Under the pieces are notes generated by a model, which was not told the DNA's origin, searched no databases, and saw nothing but the letters and a program-made list of their open reading frames with translations. A DNA stretch of 64,000 nucleotides from Chondrus crispus. Taxonomy: Eukaryota > Rhodophyta > Florideophyceae > Gigartinales > Gigartinaceae. The position numbers and the translations under genes are program-made. The stretch lies in assembly GCF_000350225.1 (NCBI RefSeq), contig NW_005178810.1:75272-139271 (forward strand), read 5' to 3'. Position 1 is the stretch's first letter, and every line of letters begins with the position of its first letter. Positions 1 to 11,285 of this stretch are shown in pieces.

Positions 1-59
1 AGAACAAGCAGAGAGTATACAAGTTCGGAGAAAAACGGTATGAAGGTCTTGGATCGCTG

Positions 60-2813
60 TTGATTCGCATACCGGTAGATGCCGACCATTTTATCTCCGT
101 TGATGTGGAAGTCGTGGATCTTGACGTTCCTTTCGTAATCGGATTGGAATTCCTCGTGCAGCACGGGATGCTCATTGACACCGCACAAAACTTGCTTATT
201 TCCGAACTGGGTGGATGGAAACTGCTGTTGGTATCGAAGCGCGGACATCTATTTCTTGAGTGGACCGATTAAATACTGTATACCAACGAAGAACTGCGAA
301 GGATGCACCGTCATTTCTTTCATCCCAAATCAGAAAGATTGTATGCAGTGATGCGACGGTTTGATCCGAACAATTGTTCACCAGAAGACCTCCGCCAACT
401 TCAGGAAATTGCCAGTCATTGTGACGTTTGTCAACGGCTTATTCGCGCACCAAGCCGTTTCCGCGTCTCCTGACCCATGGACAATGTTGTGTTTAATCGT
501 ATACTATGCGTTGATATCATGTTCTTGGATGGTAACCCGGTCCTGCACTGTGTAGACCGGGAGACGAAGTTTAATGCTGCCGCGTTCCTACCCAATGAGA
601 CAACTGACACTGCGTGGCAAACATACCAAAGTATATGGTCTTTGCCATATGTTGGGCATCCAGAACATATGCACGCTGACCAAGGCCCGCAGTTCAAGTC
701 TCGCAGGTGGGAAGGCCTGTGTCACCTGGCTGGTATCGATTTGACTCTTTCAGGGGTGGAAGAACATAACGCCCTTGGTGACGGCGAGCGTTATCATTCT
801 TACTTGCGTTCGACGTATACCAAAGTCAAGAAAGATTTTCCTACCCTGGAAAATGGTTATGTACTGCAGATCGCTGTCAAAGCGGTTAATGACACGGCAG
901 GACAGGGTGGATTAGTTCCGACTTTGCTTGTCTTTGGTGTGTTTCCACGTGCCCTCATCACGACTATGGAGTTGCCAAAGCAAAAGGAAAGAATGGTGGC
1001 CATGCAGGCTGCCCGGGACGAAATGTCAAAGATAATTTCCCAACGGCGCATCAATACAGCACTTCGATCAAATGTGCCTGCCAGCACATCTTCAAACGTC
1101 TGCATTGGTTCAAAAGTGCTTGTCTACCGTGAGCCACCTGTGAAAGCATGGACAGGGCCTTATCAAGTTCGGGATGTCCTAGGAAAGCACGTCTTTCTCG
1201 ACATCAAAGGACGCTTTGCGAAATTTTCCATTGATAAGACGAAACCATACAATGAGGACCAGCATGTTCCCGAAACTGGAGACAGGGCCGTCGGAGCACC
1301 CAATGGGACGGTCACTGTGTCAAAAGAACGCGTTCCCTCATCCGAGGACTTCGCGAAGGCAATGGACGGTCTTTTGGCTGCGTTGCGCAAGGACATGGGC
1401 TCTGTATCCATGGCTGTAGACGAACCGATTCAAAGCTCAGAGTTCTTCATTAAAAAAGTCGAGGCGTATATGACGAAAGTATTACGCCCTGATGACCCCG
1501 CTGCCAACACGGAGAAATTCCGTCAAGCCAAGTTATCTGAAGTGAAGGGTCTGCAGGACAGAGATACTTGGGCTGTGGTAGACAGACGCAAACTGGTGAA
1601 GGACGCTAACATCTTGGGAGGCAGATTCGTCCTGACTCTCAAAGAATTTGGAACTCACAGCGAGACACCTAAAGCCCGATTTGTCGCGCAGGGGCATAAG
1701 GACAAGGATAAAGAGTTCCTTGTACATAACACCACAAATCTTCGCCAGCGTTCAATCAGGATCATTGTGTCTTTTGCCGCGGTCAAGGGTTATCGTATTT
1801 TCAGTCATGACGTGAGGCAAGCATATCTTCAGAGTGAAGAGGAGCTCACACGTGAGATTTACGTTGCACCCAAAAAGAAGGACTTGCAGTTCTTCCGGAT
1901 TTCAGACAATGAAGTACTTGCTCTTCTGAAGCCACTATATGGCAATGGCGATGCCGGAGACTATTGGGCAGTTACGTTTGACAAACATGCAAGGCATGAT
2001 CTACAAATGACCCCTTTGTTAGGTGATCCATCTCTGTACATAATCATCCCGTTGGGTAACCGCAAATGCTTTCAAGGTGCTGATGCACCAGAGGGATGCA
2101 TGGGTGTTTATGTCGATGACAGTTTATTGACAGGAAATGAAAATTCCAGGAGCTCACCGAAGCAACCCTTGCGAAGTTTGAGTCAAGGAAGAGGGAATGG
2201 GACAACTTGATATTCTTCGGATGCCCAATTGCGACGGTAGAGACTGGAGTCTTTAAGGTATGCCAACCAGACTACATCGCTAAGCTAAAGCTAGTCCCAG
2301 CTGATGCTACCTTCGAGCAGTACCGGAGTTTTCGAGCCGAGGTAGCGTGGGCAACTCACACGCGCCCGGACATAAGCTGCTGTGCTAACCGCGCTGCGCC
2401 AGTCGTGGCAGAGCCCTCCGGGAATGTCAGAGAAGCCTCAGTCAAACTCCTGAATAGCGCCATCAAGAAGACCAAGTCATCGCCGGAGCTCGGCTTACAC
2501 TACGGGAAGCTGCAGTACATTACTCTGCATCTGCGCGTGTACACGGATGCTTCTTTTGGTACGAACAATCATTTGACGTCGCAACTTGGATACGTAGTTC
2601 TACTGTGTGACGCGGAGAACAGTTGTCACATTTTGGATTTCTCTAGCAAGAAATGCAAGCGCGTAGTGAGATCCATTCTGGGAGGCGAGGTCTATGCATT
2701 CACTGAAGGACTTGACCGCGCATTTATGATCAAGCATGATTTAGAGAAATTGTATGGTAAGAAAATACCACTTCAGATGCGCACTGATTCGAAGCAAATG
2801 TTTGACGTCGTCA
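60..2813 (+). pseudogene. Copia pol remnant: protease end, integrase, reverse transcriptase, start of RNase H
   Basis: About 60-270 reads as the C-terminal half of a retropepsin (VIGLEFLVQHGM, like the family's 'IGLDVL...GM'). About 300-450 holds an integrase zinc-binding segment (HRHFFHPKS, then CDVCQRL). From about 480 comes the integrase core, with an Asp near DIMFLDG and HADQGPQF, followed by a short SH3-like segment with WTGPYQV. The reverse transcriptase runs from about 1540 (DTWAVVDRRKL) to the active site YVDDSLLTG near 2110. RNase H starts near 2530 (YTDASFG) and continues beyond the solo LTR. The remnant has a few breaks and is read as a fossil. Confidence 0.88.
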
Positions 2814-2818
2814 CCAAG

Positions 2819-3759
2819 TGTAGTGCAATACGCACCTGAAAAGGGGGGTGAAAAGAGATGAAAATGATGGGGTATGACAAGCAAAAGTGGAAATCATTTC
2901 ACTTTATTATTTTAATTATTAATTTTAATTAGTTGCATATTAGTTATTTAACATTAGATTAGATCTAGGATCTAGCGCCGAGAGCTACTGTAGTGGCTCC
3001 GGCGGGGCGATATATACCTTAGCTCTCTGACGACCAAGTCAGTAAAGGTAACCCGAGTTGCCGGAGTTGAATGTCGCCTTGGTCGAAGTCCGTCTCTATC
3101 AAGACGCTCCCTTTTACCTAAGCCTACGGCATCCTCTATCGCTCGGGGTCCCCTTTTCCCTTATCAATTTTCCTTCATTTCCCTATCCTAATTTCCCTTA
3201 ATCTTGAGTTGGTCCCACCTTGTAGGATTGCGATCCGCAACGTGACGTCATTTGCCATCGGGCTTTTGTGTTGGTGCACCAGTGGTGCTTTTCTCAGTGT
3301 TGGTTCCATCGGAATCTGGTTGCGACCGATCCGTTGTTGGTACTTTGCCATCGGGCAGTACGACGGTGTAGCGCTGCTACGTTTTCTTCTTTCCCGACGG
3401 GCTACGTTGCGACGTCCCCGTCGAAGACCTTATCAAGGGTATAAGGTGTACAAGGCGCTCTTCGAGCATTGGATTTACGACCCATCGGACCAGGTTTACC
3501 TAAACAACCCTCCGAACTCGTCGGGCAGTTGCCTTCACAAGTCTCTACCACCATTTACCGATCCCGGGCTGGGCCCTTCTCTTTGCCCCCCCCCCTATCA
3601 GGGATCCGAGCTACTGCGGGCCGCAAACCCGCTTAAAGAGGACAGGGAGCTTCGAACACTCCGTAGCGCTGTGCCGTTGGCAGTTGTTGTTTTTGGTTGC
3701 TGTTGTTTGTGTTGGACCGTCGGACCTTGGTCTCTGCCTAACAGGCGCATTGCACTACA
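2819..3759 (+). repeat. Solo LTR (941 bp) inserted in the Copia RNase H region
   Basis: The block starts TGTAGTGCAAT and ends ATTGCACTACA, so its ends are inverted repeats bounded by TG and CA. The five bases ccaag occur just before it (2814-2818) and just after it (3760-3764), a perfect 5-bp target duplication. No internal coding region of a retroelement is present. These are the hallmarks of a solo LTR left after LTR-LTR recombination. A TATA-like stretch (gatatatacc, near 3008) may be its promoter. The strand is arbitrary. Confidence 0.88.
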
Positions 3760-3764
3760 CCAAG

Positions 3765-4006
3765 GCTTCCTCAACATCAGAAAGAAGACTAATGATTGAC
3801 ATCGCTGCCACGAGGGAGGCCTAAAATGCGAATGAGATATCAAATGTTGGCCTTGTCCGATCGGAGCACAACCTTGCCGACGGATTGACTAAGCCGAAAT
3901 TCTGCAGGGCGCTAGATGAATTACTTCGAACGGGTGTGGACAAGAACCCAGTGCAGCAGTCGGTAATCGGCACCGCTCCTCGTTCGTCTTCTCAAAGTGC
4001 CGGGAA
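3765..4006 (+). pseudogene. Copia RNase H C-terminal end
   Basis: Directly after the solo LTR the RNase H coding sequence resumes (TSERRLMIDIAATRE) and runs to the family's typical end, 'VRSEHNLADGLTKPK' near 3850-3900, followed by a short tail before the LTR. It belongs to the same element as the pol remnant upstream. Confidence 0.82.
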
Positions 4007-4413
4007 TGTTGAAAAGTAGAAGACCATACAAGTGTGGCATCAACATGTTACGGGAGCATTGTTACTGCATGTGTGGTTTATTGGCAAGGGAATGGTCTTT
4101 TGGCCACACACTTCTATATTTGACCTTTACAAAATCTTTCTTTTTACGGACTTCATCGATCTCCTTTTTAAGGTGGGACGAAGTCATCCTCACGAGGAGT
4201 ATTAAGAATCTCATCGGGTGTGTTGGGGTAGTATAAAAGCAGCTCCCCTTTTCCTAGTAGAGGAAAAAGGAAGCAGCACACAGAGAGAATAATCTAAACC
4301 ATCCTACAAGTCAAAGTTCCGTTCGTCGGAAGATAGGGGTGAGTAAAAGGGTACCGTCCGTCGGTGCTGAATTTTCTCTTACTTTTCCAGTATTTTTCCT
4401 CAGTTTTTTCACA
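4007..4413 (+). repeat. Probable 3' LTR of the Copia element
   Basis: The block starts TGTTGAAAAG shortly after the end of the RNase H reading and can be closed at TTTTTTCACA, giving short inverted ends (TGTTGAAA / TTTCACA) and TG...CA borders. It contains a TATA box (gtataaaagc, about 4231). The partner LTR is outside the window, so the right border is an estimate. Confidence 0.55.
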
Positions 4414-4678
4414 GTTCTAGCGGTACAGTATATCTTAAATATCAAATTGTAAATATGGGGCCATATTTCATATTTAACGCTGATTTGGCATTTTCCATTT
4501 CAACGGCAAAAGTGATTAATATGGCGATATACTTGTAAATATGGGGCGATATGTATACGTAGGTGCTCATTTGATAATGGAAAGTAATGAAAAGTGTAAT
4601 GGAGGGCTCAAGTTGTATGTTCATGTTGTTTTTGATGATTTCGTCTCTCTCCATTGATCTGACAGATCATATTCATCC
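4414..4678. other. AT-rich spacer, no gene seen
   Basis: This stretch is AT-rich, with two copies of 'gtaaatatggggc' (about 4449 and 4536) and no supported coding sequence. It lies between the Copia LTR and the hairpin. Confidence 0.6.
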
Positions 4679-4789
4679 TCCGTCAAGCGTCGCAATGAGC
4701 AATGCACTACTCGAACACTACACTACTCGAACAATGCACTACTCGAACAGTGTTCGAGTAGTGCATTGCTCATTGCGACGCTTGACGGA
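4679..4789. repeat. Perfect inverted repeat, 40-nt arms, 31-nt loop
   Basis: Positions 4679-4718 are the exact reverse complement of 4750-4789. The loop repeats the arm motif cactactcgaaca. A structure this perfect would extrude as a cruciform or fold into a hairpin RNA. It may be a small foldback transposon or MITE. No flanking duplication was recognised. Confidence 0.85.
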
Positions 4790-4797
4790 CGCTGACT

Positions 4798-5228
4798 ATG
4801 GCAGGGCGGCGACCAGAAATCTCATCTACGAGCGGAATTGACAAGCATGGAGGCCAACTGATGCTGCTTGGAGTGGCTGCAAAGAGAACAAGGCTGGTAT
4901 CATGTGCCTGTTATGCAGTGTTCGGTCTGATAAGGAGCCAGGCCTCTTCCGGCGCCCACCCGGGCCGCATCACCCCGAACGTCCCACGTGGCATCTTTTC
5001 GCTTGCAGTACTCGTCCAAAGGCTGTCTTATCGCTTTTTCTCGAGACTGTATCGCATGGGCAAGCCAGAATTTTTCAAGCTTTGCGAGATGTTGGTTCCC
5101 GCCCGAGAACGTGAGATGAGGTCTCCAGCTGAGCCGCGCCTCTCTGTGACGCTGAGGTGGCTTGCTGGGGGCTCGTATTTGGACATAGGGCTGGCCCATG
5201 GCCTATCGTCATCATCGCTGTACGTATA
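4798..5228 (+). pseudogene. PIF/Harbinger transposase, N-terminal fragment cut by LTR of element A
   Basis: The frame encodes a Harbinger-like N-terminal helical domain. RFFSRLYRMGKPEFFKLCEML is followed by PRLSVTLRWLAGGSYLDIGL, the segment that normally precedes the DDE nuclease in this family. The reading stops where the LTR at 5229 begins, so the DDE part is missing here. It is not found on the far side of element A, where the flank is a Copia fragment instead. Confidence 0.75.
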
Positions 5229-5821
5229 TGTAGTATAATCACCCCCAACGACGAGGGGGGTGAGTACTGACAGTTCGGAAAGACCCCGATCGGCGGGAAG
5301 ACAGAAGCACGGCCCACCCACGATACCGAGCACGAGCTCGAGGTAGCAGTGTTAGAGCGGGATCGGGGAGGACGTGCGCACGCGCGAGCGGTTCGACGCC
5401 TCGGCGCCCCGGAGCGATACTGGGTGACGATCCAGTACTGACGGGCGGAGGCCGAGCCGGCTCGTGGGCGTGCTGCGCGCGTCCTCAACCCGCGCGCGGT
5501 GCGACTCCTAGGTAAAACGGACGGAAGTACCTAAAAGTCAGCGGGCGGACCAAGGTGGAGGATCCTTGACAAGTCCGTCCTTGTCGTCCTCCACCGCCGG
5601 CAGTCCGCTCATATTTAATGTACATTGTAGTCTATCATAACTCTACAGTAGTGCCGGTCTACCGACACTGTAACGCTGTCAGCCGGCGGGGATGACAGTC
5701 CACGTGTAGTACGCGTCCCGTACACGTGGAGGACGTGTGTGTGCGCGCATGGCTGTAAGGCTCGTTGCCTTACTGTCCCTGATCCGATCCTAATCTAATT
5801 TCCGTTTGGGGTTATACCACA
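5229..5821 (-). repeat. Element A LTR, left copy (3' LTR in element sense)
   Basis: It starts TGTAGTATAA and ends TTATACCACA, inverted ends of ten bases with one mismatch. It is the same length as the copy at 26077-26669. Most differences between the two LTRs lie in the first 280 bases. Confidence 0.93.
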
Positions 5822-5824
5822 TCA

Positions 5825-5856
5825 CCCCCCCCTCAAGAGTGAACGTCCGCGTTCAC
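5825..5856 (-). other. Element A polypurine tract and adjacent palindrome, outer copy
   Basis: Next to the LTR is a run of C on the plus strand (G on the element strand), the expected polypurine tract that primes plus-strand DNA synthesis. It is followed by the 18-base palindrome gtgaacgtccgcgttcac (5839-5856). The same tract and palindrome recur at 11254-11285. Confidence 0.75.
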
Positions 5857-7375
5857 TCCTGAGGCTTGTAGAACCTGTCCGTCCCCTCCTCGCAGCCGAG
5901 CGACAGCCATCCTCACCGCCCTCGTGATCCGCTGTCCGTCCGTGCTGGGTGCCTTCTGCTTTCCGTTTTCAGTGTACTGCGGTCGTAGCTCTCTCCGCAA
6001 CACTTCAACTTTCACGGCCCATCGCTCTTGCGTCAGCGTATTGCTCGCCCTGCATTCCCGGTCCTTTGTTTTCACGACTCCTGTTCATGTCCCTTTTCGC
6101 GTCGCCCTCGCGATCACGTCTTTCCCGTCCCACACGTCTACCCCAAGCACCGGGCCCTCGACCGTGTTTCTCTTGCGCGGTGGCGAGAGAGGCGGCGTGC
6201 AGGGCCTATTCGTGGATGGTCAACCCGCCTCCCGAGCTCCTTCCTTTTGATCCTTATCACGGGGCCACGGCATGCGCTGTCGAATGTAGCGCGGCGGCGG
6301 TGGAGGGTATTATGATCTTCCAGGCCCCTTCCCTCCTCGCCATCGCACACGGTGGGGGCTTCAGGTCCTTGCACCTTCCCTGTGCTTCGTCGCACGCCCT
6401 TCATCAACGTGCAGGGATGTGCATCTGTAGGGAGCGGACTGGCGTAGTCGTCTCTCTTATCCTTAGCCCATCCCTTGCCTTCGGAGGCGAGGGCACGGAC
6501 GCGCGCGACGACGATCGTTCTCTTTGTCAGCCCTCGCCACCGATGGAAAGGGCGCGACGCGCGACGACGCGCGACGACGCGCGACGACGATCGTTCTCTT
6601 TGTCAGCCCTCGCCACCGATGGGGAGAGCGCGGCGCGCACCTCCGCGCTGCGGTGCGGCCTCGCAAGCTCGGCCCGCTGCGCTCTCCGAGGACTTTTTCC
6701 GACGCTCCTCGCGCTCCGGCTTTTTGCCCGCCCGCGCCCCTCCGCTACATACGATACGCGCGTAGTTGTCGGAAATTAAGCCGCCTTCGCCCTATAACCT
6801 GACAGCACGGCCATTTTTTTTGCAAACGCCTGACGTGCAGTTTCCTAAACATGGTATGAAAACGACGAGCCCGTGCGATGGTGACCAAAGCAGCGCTCGT
6901 GGCGTGGTAGCCCACCCCAACCAAGACGACGGTGAGGTGAAGCACGCTGTCTTCTGCGCTCCTCGAACTCCGGATACCCTCGCATTGCCCATCCGCAAGA
7001 GGGCAGCAATTGTTGTTCCGCCTCATACGCCACCCGTGCGCGTGCGGCGACTCCGTGTGTCCAATGTGCGAGCCGGTCTGACGGCGTATTGAGTATGATA
7101 CGGCGCAGGGGCAGGCGGATTGCATACGCGGTGCGCGTTGATGCCCGGCATGCACTCTGCAGGACGCTGTACACGCGGGCGCTGATGGACTGTATGCCCA
7201 TACTGTATGCCACGATATGTGGCAACGGTCGGCGCGCGGTATGCGTGCTGCAAGACACGCGGTAGCTTCTGTGCACTTGGTGCGTGTTGTCCAGAGTGGG
7301 GTCTGAGATGACTCAAATAGTCCGTGACCAGTCCGCAACCTCCCTCTTGGTCTCCAAGGCAGCCCTGCCCGTAGC
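5857..7375. other. Element A, GC-rich non-coding part with direct repeats
   Basis: No reading frame here is convincing: open frames overlap on both strands, as expected from GC-rich DNA. A 44-base unit (gcgcgacgacgatcg...) occurs at 6503-6546 and 6579-6622, and the sequence between the copies is mostly the tandem decamer gcgcgacgac. A related stretch lies near 10065-10115. Confidence 0.6.
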
Positions 7376-9357
7376 GTGTGCAGCCATTCCCCACCGCTCA
7401 GTGCCTCATTCCACTCTGGAGAGCTTCCGCTGACCATCTCCGGCATGGCAGACTCGACCTCTACCCCGCGGCCGACGGCCGTGGTCCCATCTTCGAGTGA
7501 GGGTGGCCTCCCGGACGGGTCGTCCTGTCTGCGTGAGGCGACCGTAGACTTGACGAGCGCCACGCCGCCTCTCCCCCGGCGTTCCAGAAGTGTCACTCTC
7601 GCTCTACCACGGTTTCCGTGGAGTTGGTGGCCCCCGCTGTGGGGTCACCCCAGCCGGTATTGGCGTTCCGTCCGGCTACCGTGTCCGCCGAGGCGGTCGG
7701 CGGCCGTCCTGTCGGGCGCCCCGTGGTCACGCCGTGCGTCACTGACCCTTCTGCGCGCGCGATGGTCCACCCCGAAGGTGGCGGCCCTCAGGTTCACAAG
7801 TGCCCGGTACCAAACACCCGCCCCGACGAGGGAGAGGGGGAGTTACCTTCTACCACTCGATGGTTAGGGCTACCGTCCTCTGACGCTCCGCAGCTCCCTC
7901 TCCGCGAACTGCGGTTTCCCTGGCGACGACGAGGCCGCTCGGGGGTTGCCGTGGAAGAGTTGGCCTCCTGCGCGTGGCTCCGATCCGACCTTGCTCGCGT
8001 GTTCAAGATTTATGAAGCTGGTGATGCGGAGGAGGCGTCCTCGCCTCTACACCGTCTTATGGCCGAAGGTTGGGGCTCCGGGTACCAGCTACCCGACGAG
8101 CTGCCCGGAGACCGCTCCTTCGCGTACAGTATTGCAGAGGTGACCTTCCTCGACCGGATGGGATCACTCCTATCCGGCTCGGGCCAGGTCTATCCCCGGC
8201 GGTTCGTGCTATCGAAGGTGGCGGGATAATACGTTTCTCCTCGCCCTTATGTGTTCACCAAGTCCCGAGTAGCGCTACAGAAATCCTCATGCTCGCTGAT
8301 GCGGCTACATTCCGTCGGTCTTGCGCACCTCGGTTGGTCCGCGTATAGAGGGGAGGGGGAGACGGACGGTCGCGTTATTCCGTCGGCCGTGTTCGCATCG
8401 GGCGTGTCGACTGCGGACTTCCCTCCCCTTCCTGCAGCCGTGCTAGAAAGTTTTCCTTCACTGGGGGTCCATCCCCTCCTGCCCCCAACTTTGAAGCACT
8501 TCGGTCTCGCCTGTGCCGATCCGCAGCACCCCGCCCGCTCCCTTCTGGCGTACAACTATGAACGGGAGTGGGCGTGGTCCGTGTGCTGCGCCTTCATGGC
8601 CGAGGTGCATATGAACAAACGAGTGTTTCTTCAGCCGGCCCCCACTGTAGCATTTGTGGGACGTGTCGCGCCGAGTATGCCCAATGTCACCTTGCATCCG
8701 TCAGAACACGAATCCACTCATGTTTCCTGGACGTTCGGACAGGTTCTCGGCCTCATGACCCGCGCGGGGGAGGTTAGCTCGCGAAATCACCGTTCGTGGA
8801 TGGATTATACCACAGGGGCCAGATGTCCCTTCCTTGCGTACGATGTCGTCTCGGACTCCTTCGTAGCGCGCCCCGTCACAATTACCCGGGCGGTCGGCCA
8901 CACAGCGAATCGGTCCGGAGTCGGTTCGGAAAGCCGCCGCAATAGGCGGAAGCGCTACCGCGATCTCGATGCCATTGGGGCGCGCCCTCACTGCTCGTCG
9001 ACGCCGGCCGATGATCAATGTCTTGGGGTGAGCGTCGGTGTCGCGCAGGGGGTCCTCCCCGTTCCGCCTGTCGGCGAGGTGAGGCAGGACCCTGGACGCA
9101 CGCGCGCCGTATGTGCCCTCGCACTCCCCCCGGCGGAGATGGCTTACATCCCGGAACTACGGCGAGCCCTGGGGCCCGCCCTGCATCGTTCCTGGACCGT
9201 GGGCGGTGTGGTCCGCACGTTGGGGGCTTGGTTCCTGGCGCGTAGCGGCGAGGCGCGGGGTCTGCGGAACGACCTCGGAGCACGGGTGGCGGAGCTACAG
9301 CAGCTGCACCACGAAACTGTCCGCAATGCGAACGGCGTTCGAGCGCGCGTCGCGTGA
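7376..9357 (+). pseudogene. Antisense ORF region of element A (opposite to gag-pol), broken
   Basis: Coding-like frames run on the plus strand, opposite to element A's own genes, between the chromodomain end and the 3' LTR. The longest (from about 8251) contains YEREWAWSVCCAFMAEVHMN, then CPFLAYDVVSDSFVARP, and ends in a likely coiled coil (RNDLGARVAELQQLHHE). The order resembles the intact antisense protein of element B: a Trp-rich helical part, a 'FLWYDYETDRFAPMP'-like segment and a C-terminal helical part. No known domain was recognised. It has a few breaks. Confidence 0.5.
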
Positions 9358-11253
9358 TCGAGAGCGCTACCGGTGCGAGCGCGACAGCTTGCGTGCTACT
9401 CAGCCGGCGCCCCTGCCGGCTAGTCGCACTCCTCCGCACATCTCGGGCACGGCCGCCATCCGCGGCCCCTATATAGACTACGAGGCCGATAATCACCTGC
9501 CGCGGGGTTACGATCCTCGTGGCGATGCGACGCGTGCCGACGGACATGACGTCCTCGCGATGCCCACCGTGGGGGAGGTGACAACCGAGACCCCTCCGTA
9601 CCCCGGCTACTGTCCTTTTAGGTACTACGACCCGGGTTCTCGGGTGCCCTCGAACGAGGCGAGCCATTGAGCATGCGTTTGCCCATGCTGGCTGCGACTG
9701 CTAGCGGTACTATAGATTCCCCCAAGTAAAGGGCTTTTAGGGCCCTCCCTGTTGTAGCCGTCGTTGGCCAAGTCCGTACGGGCGCGGGCGAGCAGCACGC
9801 TTCGGTCGAGCAGCAGCACAGGAGCGACGAATTCCGGCAGCACTCCCTCAGTTTTGCCACCGTGCAGGAGCTCGGAGGCGGCCGGCGGAGAGCGGGTTGG
9901 AGGTGGTGCGCACCCCGAAGGCGCGTGTTCTCCGGACGTCAGCTTGGGCCAATGCCGCTGATCTCTATCCGCGAAGTCATTTCATCGCTTGTGAATGGGG
10001 ATGAGTCTTCCGCTCGTTTGCCATCCGTTAGTCTTGCGTGCGCGTCCACGACTGTTCCTCCTCTTTAGCGACCCTTGCCTTCGAAGACGAGGGCGTCGCG
10101 CGCGGGATTCGTCTTCCCGTCGGTGCGGGTCGGATTTGCGGCACGCGCCGGGCCCCGTGCACGTGCGTCCCGCACCACGCGTTCGCCCGAGGCAATTTCC
10201 ACCACTCAATGTTTTTGATTTAAGGGTATGGAGGCGGTGTCGACGCCGTCGCTCCTTGGCGGTCGACCGCGTACGGTGTCGCCGGGGGAGCCGCGCGTCC
10301 AGGGCGCCGCTTCCGTATTCTCCGCCAGAGTGTGTGTCTCCCTTGGGGTGCGGTACGGTCCGTCGGACGGGTCGGGCCGAGGGTACGTTTGGTCATCCCG
10401 CGTGGTATTGCGTGTCTCGCCTGCCAACGCGCATACATTTGCTCACCGGAGTTGTCTATTTTCGCGACTACTCTTTCGTTAATATTCTCTTGCCCGTGGT
10501 GGTAGATTGACACCGAGCGCTGCACAGTAGGACTTTTTTCTCATTATTTTTCCATGTTGATCGCGGCGGCGCCCCAAGCACTGTACAGCATTATACCACC
10601 CTTGGGGTGACCGTTATCATCCCAATCATTTTCCGAGGCCATGCGGTGCCTCTCTTGGCATATTATCCTGGCAGTGGAGTGGCCGTTGTTCGTTCGTCCC
10701 CTCCTCCGTCCTCACTCGGCCCGTACCAAAGTATGCGTACCATATTCTTCACACCTCGCGCCTTGCTTTGTGCAATCCGTTCGCTCCCACGCTCACCTGG
10801 CGCGACTTGAGCATAATGCCGCATTCTAGGCGGCCATCCCTGGGACGTTTCGCGTCCCCTAAGACGCGAATTCTCGCACCCAACTCCGTAAGCGCTCGCT
10901 ACCGATCGGCTGACGGAGGCCTAACTGCTTCCGGTACCGGCTGCCTTGTGCAGGTGATCGTCTCGTTCGTCGGACGTCCTCTCGCCGCGGTTGCCGGACT
11001 TAACGGAATGTCCGGCGACCCAGTTCGGGGGGAAGCGTCCGACCTTTCTGCTCCCAGAAAGAGGCATTCGCCTTATCCGTTCGAGTACACGTCGACCCTC
11101 GTATAGTCGGTCAATACGAGGGCCACAATTCCTTGAGGTAGTCCGTACTGCCTCATCCTTACGCCTTACGTCGTGCGTCCTTGGGTTTCGGAAGTCAAAT
11201 ACGGCTTGACTTCTGCGCGGTCCTCACGTCAACCGTAACGAAGCGGTTGAGGG
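9358..11253. other. Element A, non-coding part between antisense ORF and pol end
   Basis: No convincing gene is visible. The region is GC-rich up to about 10500 and more balanced after that. It ends at the internal polypurine-tract copy. Confidence 0.5.
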
Positions 11254-11285
11254 CCCCCCTCTCAAGCGTGAACGTCCGCGTTCAC
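11254..11285 (-). other. Element A polypurine tract and palindrome, internal copy
   Basis: Near the end of the chromodomain coding region the sequence repeats the arrangement found beside the 3' LTR: a C-rich run, then ctcaag, then gtgaacgtccgcgttcac (11268-11285). The antisense module therefore lies between two copies of the same signal. Confidence 0.7.

Larger units (their letters stand above)
1..4413 (+). mobile_element. Ty1/Copia-type LTR retrotransposon, 3' part (5' end outside window)
   Basis: The domain order protease, integrase, reverse transcriptase, RNase H, then a probable 3' LTR on the plus strand is that of the Copia superfamily. The 5' LTR and gag would lie before position 1, so a target duplication cannot be tested. 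The RNase H part is interrupted by a solo LTR of another element (2819-3759). The coding part has a few breaks, so this is an old, dead copy. Family assignment is strong because the reverse transcriptase is of the Copia type and the coding region ends in the typical LADGLTK stretch near 3880. Confidence 0.9.

Noticed and set aside
5949-6779. 276-codon plus-strand ORF in element A
   Set aside because: Lies in GC-rich sequence with tandem repeats, overlaps other open frames on both strands and has no domain-like pattern.
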